NCBI GenBank assembly: GCA_963666705.2 | Contig: CAXXKO010000009.1 | Location: forward strand, 248,001-312,000 | Direction of reading: 5' to 3' | Source of the DNA: G963666705 sp963666705 | GTDB lineage: Bacteria; Pseudomonadota; Alphaproteobacteria; CADEGL01 | Length of the DNA: 64,000 nucleotides | Shown here: piece by piece, positions 62,568 through 64,000 of the stretch | How the letters are laid out: every line of letters starts with the position of its first letter | Position numbering within the stretch: the stretch's first letter is position 1 | Notes under the pieces: generated by a model | The model's input: the letters and a program-made list of their open reading frames with translations, nothing else | Told to the model about the DNA's origin: nothing | Database searches by the model: none | Translations under genes and position numbers: made by a program

Positions 62568-64000
62568 ATGGGGGCGCGCGGACAGGGCTCGATGGCGGGA
62601 TATCGCTCCAAGCTGCGCTGGTCGCGGCGTCGGGCCCGCGCGCATCTGAGGCGGCTCCGGCGCAACAACCAGTTGATCCTGTCCGTGCTGGCCGCGGCCA
62701 TCGGCGTTGGCGCGGCCTACGGCGCCATCGGCTTTCGTCACCTGATCGACCTGATTCAGCTGGGCGCGCTCGGCTTCTCCTCCGGGCGGGTCTCTACCTT
62801 GGCGGCCGCGCTGCCCTGGTGGCACCTGGTGCTCGCGCCCACCTTGGGCGGCCTGGCGGTCGGCATCTTCGTGCGCTTCGCCCTCACCGGCGGCCGGCCC
62901 CAGGGAGTGGCCGATGTGATAGAGGCCACGGTCTTGCGGGGCAACCGCATGAGCCTGCGCGATGGCATCGGCGCCGCGCTGGCGAGCGCCGCTTCCATCG
63001 GCGTGGGCGCATCCGTCGGCCGGGAAGGTCCCGTGGTTCATCTCGGCGCGACGATCGCGTCCTGGGTCGGCACGCGCCTCCACCTCGGGCGGTCCATGTC
63101 GCTCACCCTGCTCGGCTGCGGCATCGCGTCCGGCATCGCGGCTTCGTTCAACGCGCCCATCGCCGGCGTGTTTTTCGCCCTCGAGGTGGTAATCGGGCAC
63201 TATGCTCTCAGCGCCTTCGCCCCGATCGTCGTCGCCTCGGTCATCGGCACCATCATCTCGCGCATTCATTTCGGCGACTTCCTAGCCTTCGTCATTCCCC
63301 CCCACGTCATTCAGTCGTTCTGGGAGTTTCCGGCTTTCGCGCTGCTCGGCGTAATAAGTGCGCTCGTCGCCATGGCGTTCATGCGCGCTATCATGCTGGT
63401 CGAGGACGCGGGCGAGCGGAGTGGGGTGCCGCGCTGGCTGCGACCCGCCATCGGCGGCCTCCTGGTGGGCCTCATCGCGCTCGCGTTCCCGCAGGTGCTC
63501 GGGGTCGGCTATGAGGCGACGGATGCGGCGCTCAAGCAGCAGTTCTCGATCTGGTTGCTGGCCGCCCTCGTCGCCGCCAAGCTCGCGGCGACGGCCCTGA
63601 GCCTCGGCCTCGGCTTCGGCGGCGGCGTGTTCAGCCCGTCGCTGGTGGTCGGCGCCATGCTCGGGGGGGCCTTTGGCCTGGCGGCCACGGGCCTCTTTCC
63701 CGAACTTTCCTCGGGGCACGGGGTCTACGCCCTCGTCGGCATGGGTGCGGTGGCGGGCGCGGTGCTCGGCGCTCCCATCTCCACCATCCTCATCGTGTTC
63801 GAGCTGACGGCCGACTTCGAGCTCACGCTCGCGGTTATGATCGCCGTGGTCATCGCCTCGGTCATCACCCAGCAGGTCTCAGGGCACAGCTTCTTCACCT
63901 GGCAGCTCGAGCGCCGGGGTGTCGATGTGCGCGCCGGACGCGAGGTCGGGCTGCTCCGCGCCATACGCGTGCGCGATATCATGGACCGGCGTCACGAAAC
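62568..64000 (+). CDS. ClC family chloride channel/antiporter (3' end outside window)
   Basis: A multi-helix membrane protein with the ClC selectivity motifs: GVGASVGREGPVVHLGA (GREGP with the gating Glu, about residue 140), GFGGGVFSPSLVVGAMLGG (GxFxP, about 350), and the helix APISTILIVFELTADFELTL. After the last helices the chain continues as a cytoplasmic tail ending in AIRVRDIMDRRHE, the start of a CBS domain. The GSGIP motif is replaced by GGRPQGVADV, as in many CBS-containing bacterial ClCs. ATG 62568 has a GGGGACGAGG site; ATG 62592 is an alternative. It starts just past the IS21 element, and its promoter may be disturbed by it. Confidence 0.93.
   Translation, partial: MGARGQGSMAGYRSKLRWSRRRARAHLRRLRRNNQLILSVLAAAIGVGAAYGAIGFRHLIDLIQLGALGFSSGRVSTLAAALPWWHLVLAPTLGGLAVGIFVRFALTGGRPQGVADVIEATVLRGNRMSLRDGIGAALASAASIGVGASVGREGPVVHLGATIASWVGTRLHLGRSMSLTLLGCGIASGIAASFNAPIAGVFFALEVVIGHYALSAFAPIVVASVIGTIISRIHFGDFLAFVIPPHVIQSFWEFPAFALLGVISALVAMAFMRAIMLVEDAGERSGVPRWLRPAIGGLLVGLIALAFPQVLGVGYEATDAALKQQFSIWLLAALVAAKLAATALSLGLGFGGGVFSPSLVVGAMLGGAFGLAATGLFPELSSGHGVYALVGMGAVAGAVLGAPISTILIVFELTADFELTLAVMIAVVIASVITQQVSGHSFFTWQLERRGVDVRAGREVGLLRAIRVRDIMDRRHE

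Overview
The window looks like the chromosome of a high-GC alphaproteobacterium, probably of the Rhodospirillales type. The evidence is very GC-rich codon use, a Mic60/mitofilin gene inside a hemC-hemD-mic60-hemY operon, a two-domain alphaproteobacterial dCTP deaminase, a BamF-type lipoprotein, a ribF-ileS-lspA-bamF-M16-M16 operon and a tsaD-gpsA-EVE cluster divergent from hemC. Most of it is ordinary core genome. I saw no CRISPR array, prophage, integrase or rRNA, and one tRNA (Thr, anticodon CGT).

Layout. 0-3.5 kb: a CHASE2-type adenylate cyclase cut by the window edge, then on the other strand a Crp/Fnr regulator, with a CRP-like palindrome and a possible 32-residue membrane peptide gene between them. 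3.5-15 kb: a PhaJ-like hydratase and a long forward run (riboflavin kinase/FAD synthetase, isoleucyl-tRNA synthetase, signal peptidase II, BamF-like lipoprotein, an M16 protease pair, phosphoglucose isomerase, MutL). 15-29 kb: two short-chain dehydrogenases, RsmD, an RsuA/RluB-type pseudouridine synthase, TadA, two tandem threonine-dehydratase-like enzymes next to purD, xseA and an M23 peptidase, and a lipid A/LPS block (MsbA-like ABC transporter, DUF374 acyltransferase, WaaA, LpxK).

29-36.6 kb is a zone of gene decay. An EamA transporter is split by a 1,074-bp IS1595-family element with an 8-bp target duplication. A ring-hydroxylating oxygenase and a MocR-type regulator each carry a frameshift. 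A TPR protein is broken by a 202-bp tandem duplication. 37-55.9 kb returns to intact genes: acetyl-CoA synthetase, Rieske and EVE proteins, gpsA, tsaD, the hem/mic60 operon, dcd, tRNA-Thr, an aminotransferase with atypical PLP contacts, a zinc-free oxidoreductase, a metal-ligand-free M24 hydrolase, and a PAS-GAF-GGDEF/DUF2336 pair.

55.9-62.5 kb is a pile of nested insertion sequences: an IS110-family element split by a short MITE-like element that itself holds an IS481-family element, followed by an IS21-family element whose terminal repeat is split by an IS630-family element. The window ends inside a ClC chloride channel/antiporter gene.

I found no clearly new multi-gene system. The observations most worth checking are the cyclase/Crp/small-ORF locus, the HTH-like domain at the N terminus of Mic60, the aminotransferase lacking two conserved PLP contacts, and the reconstructable nested insertions.
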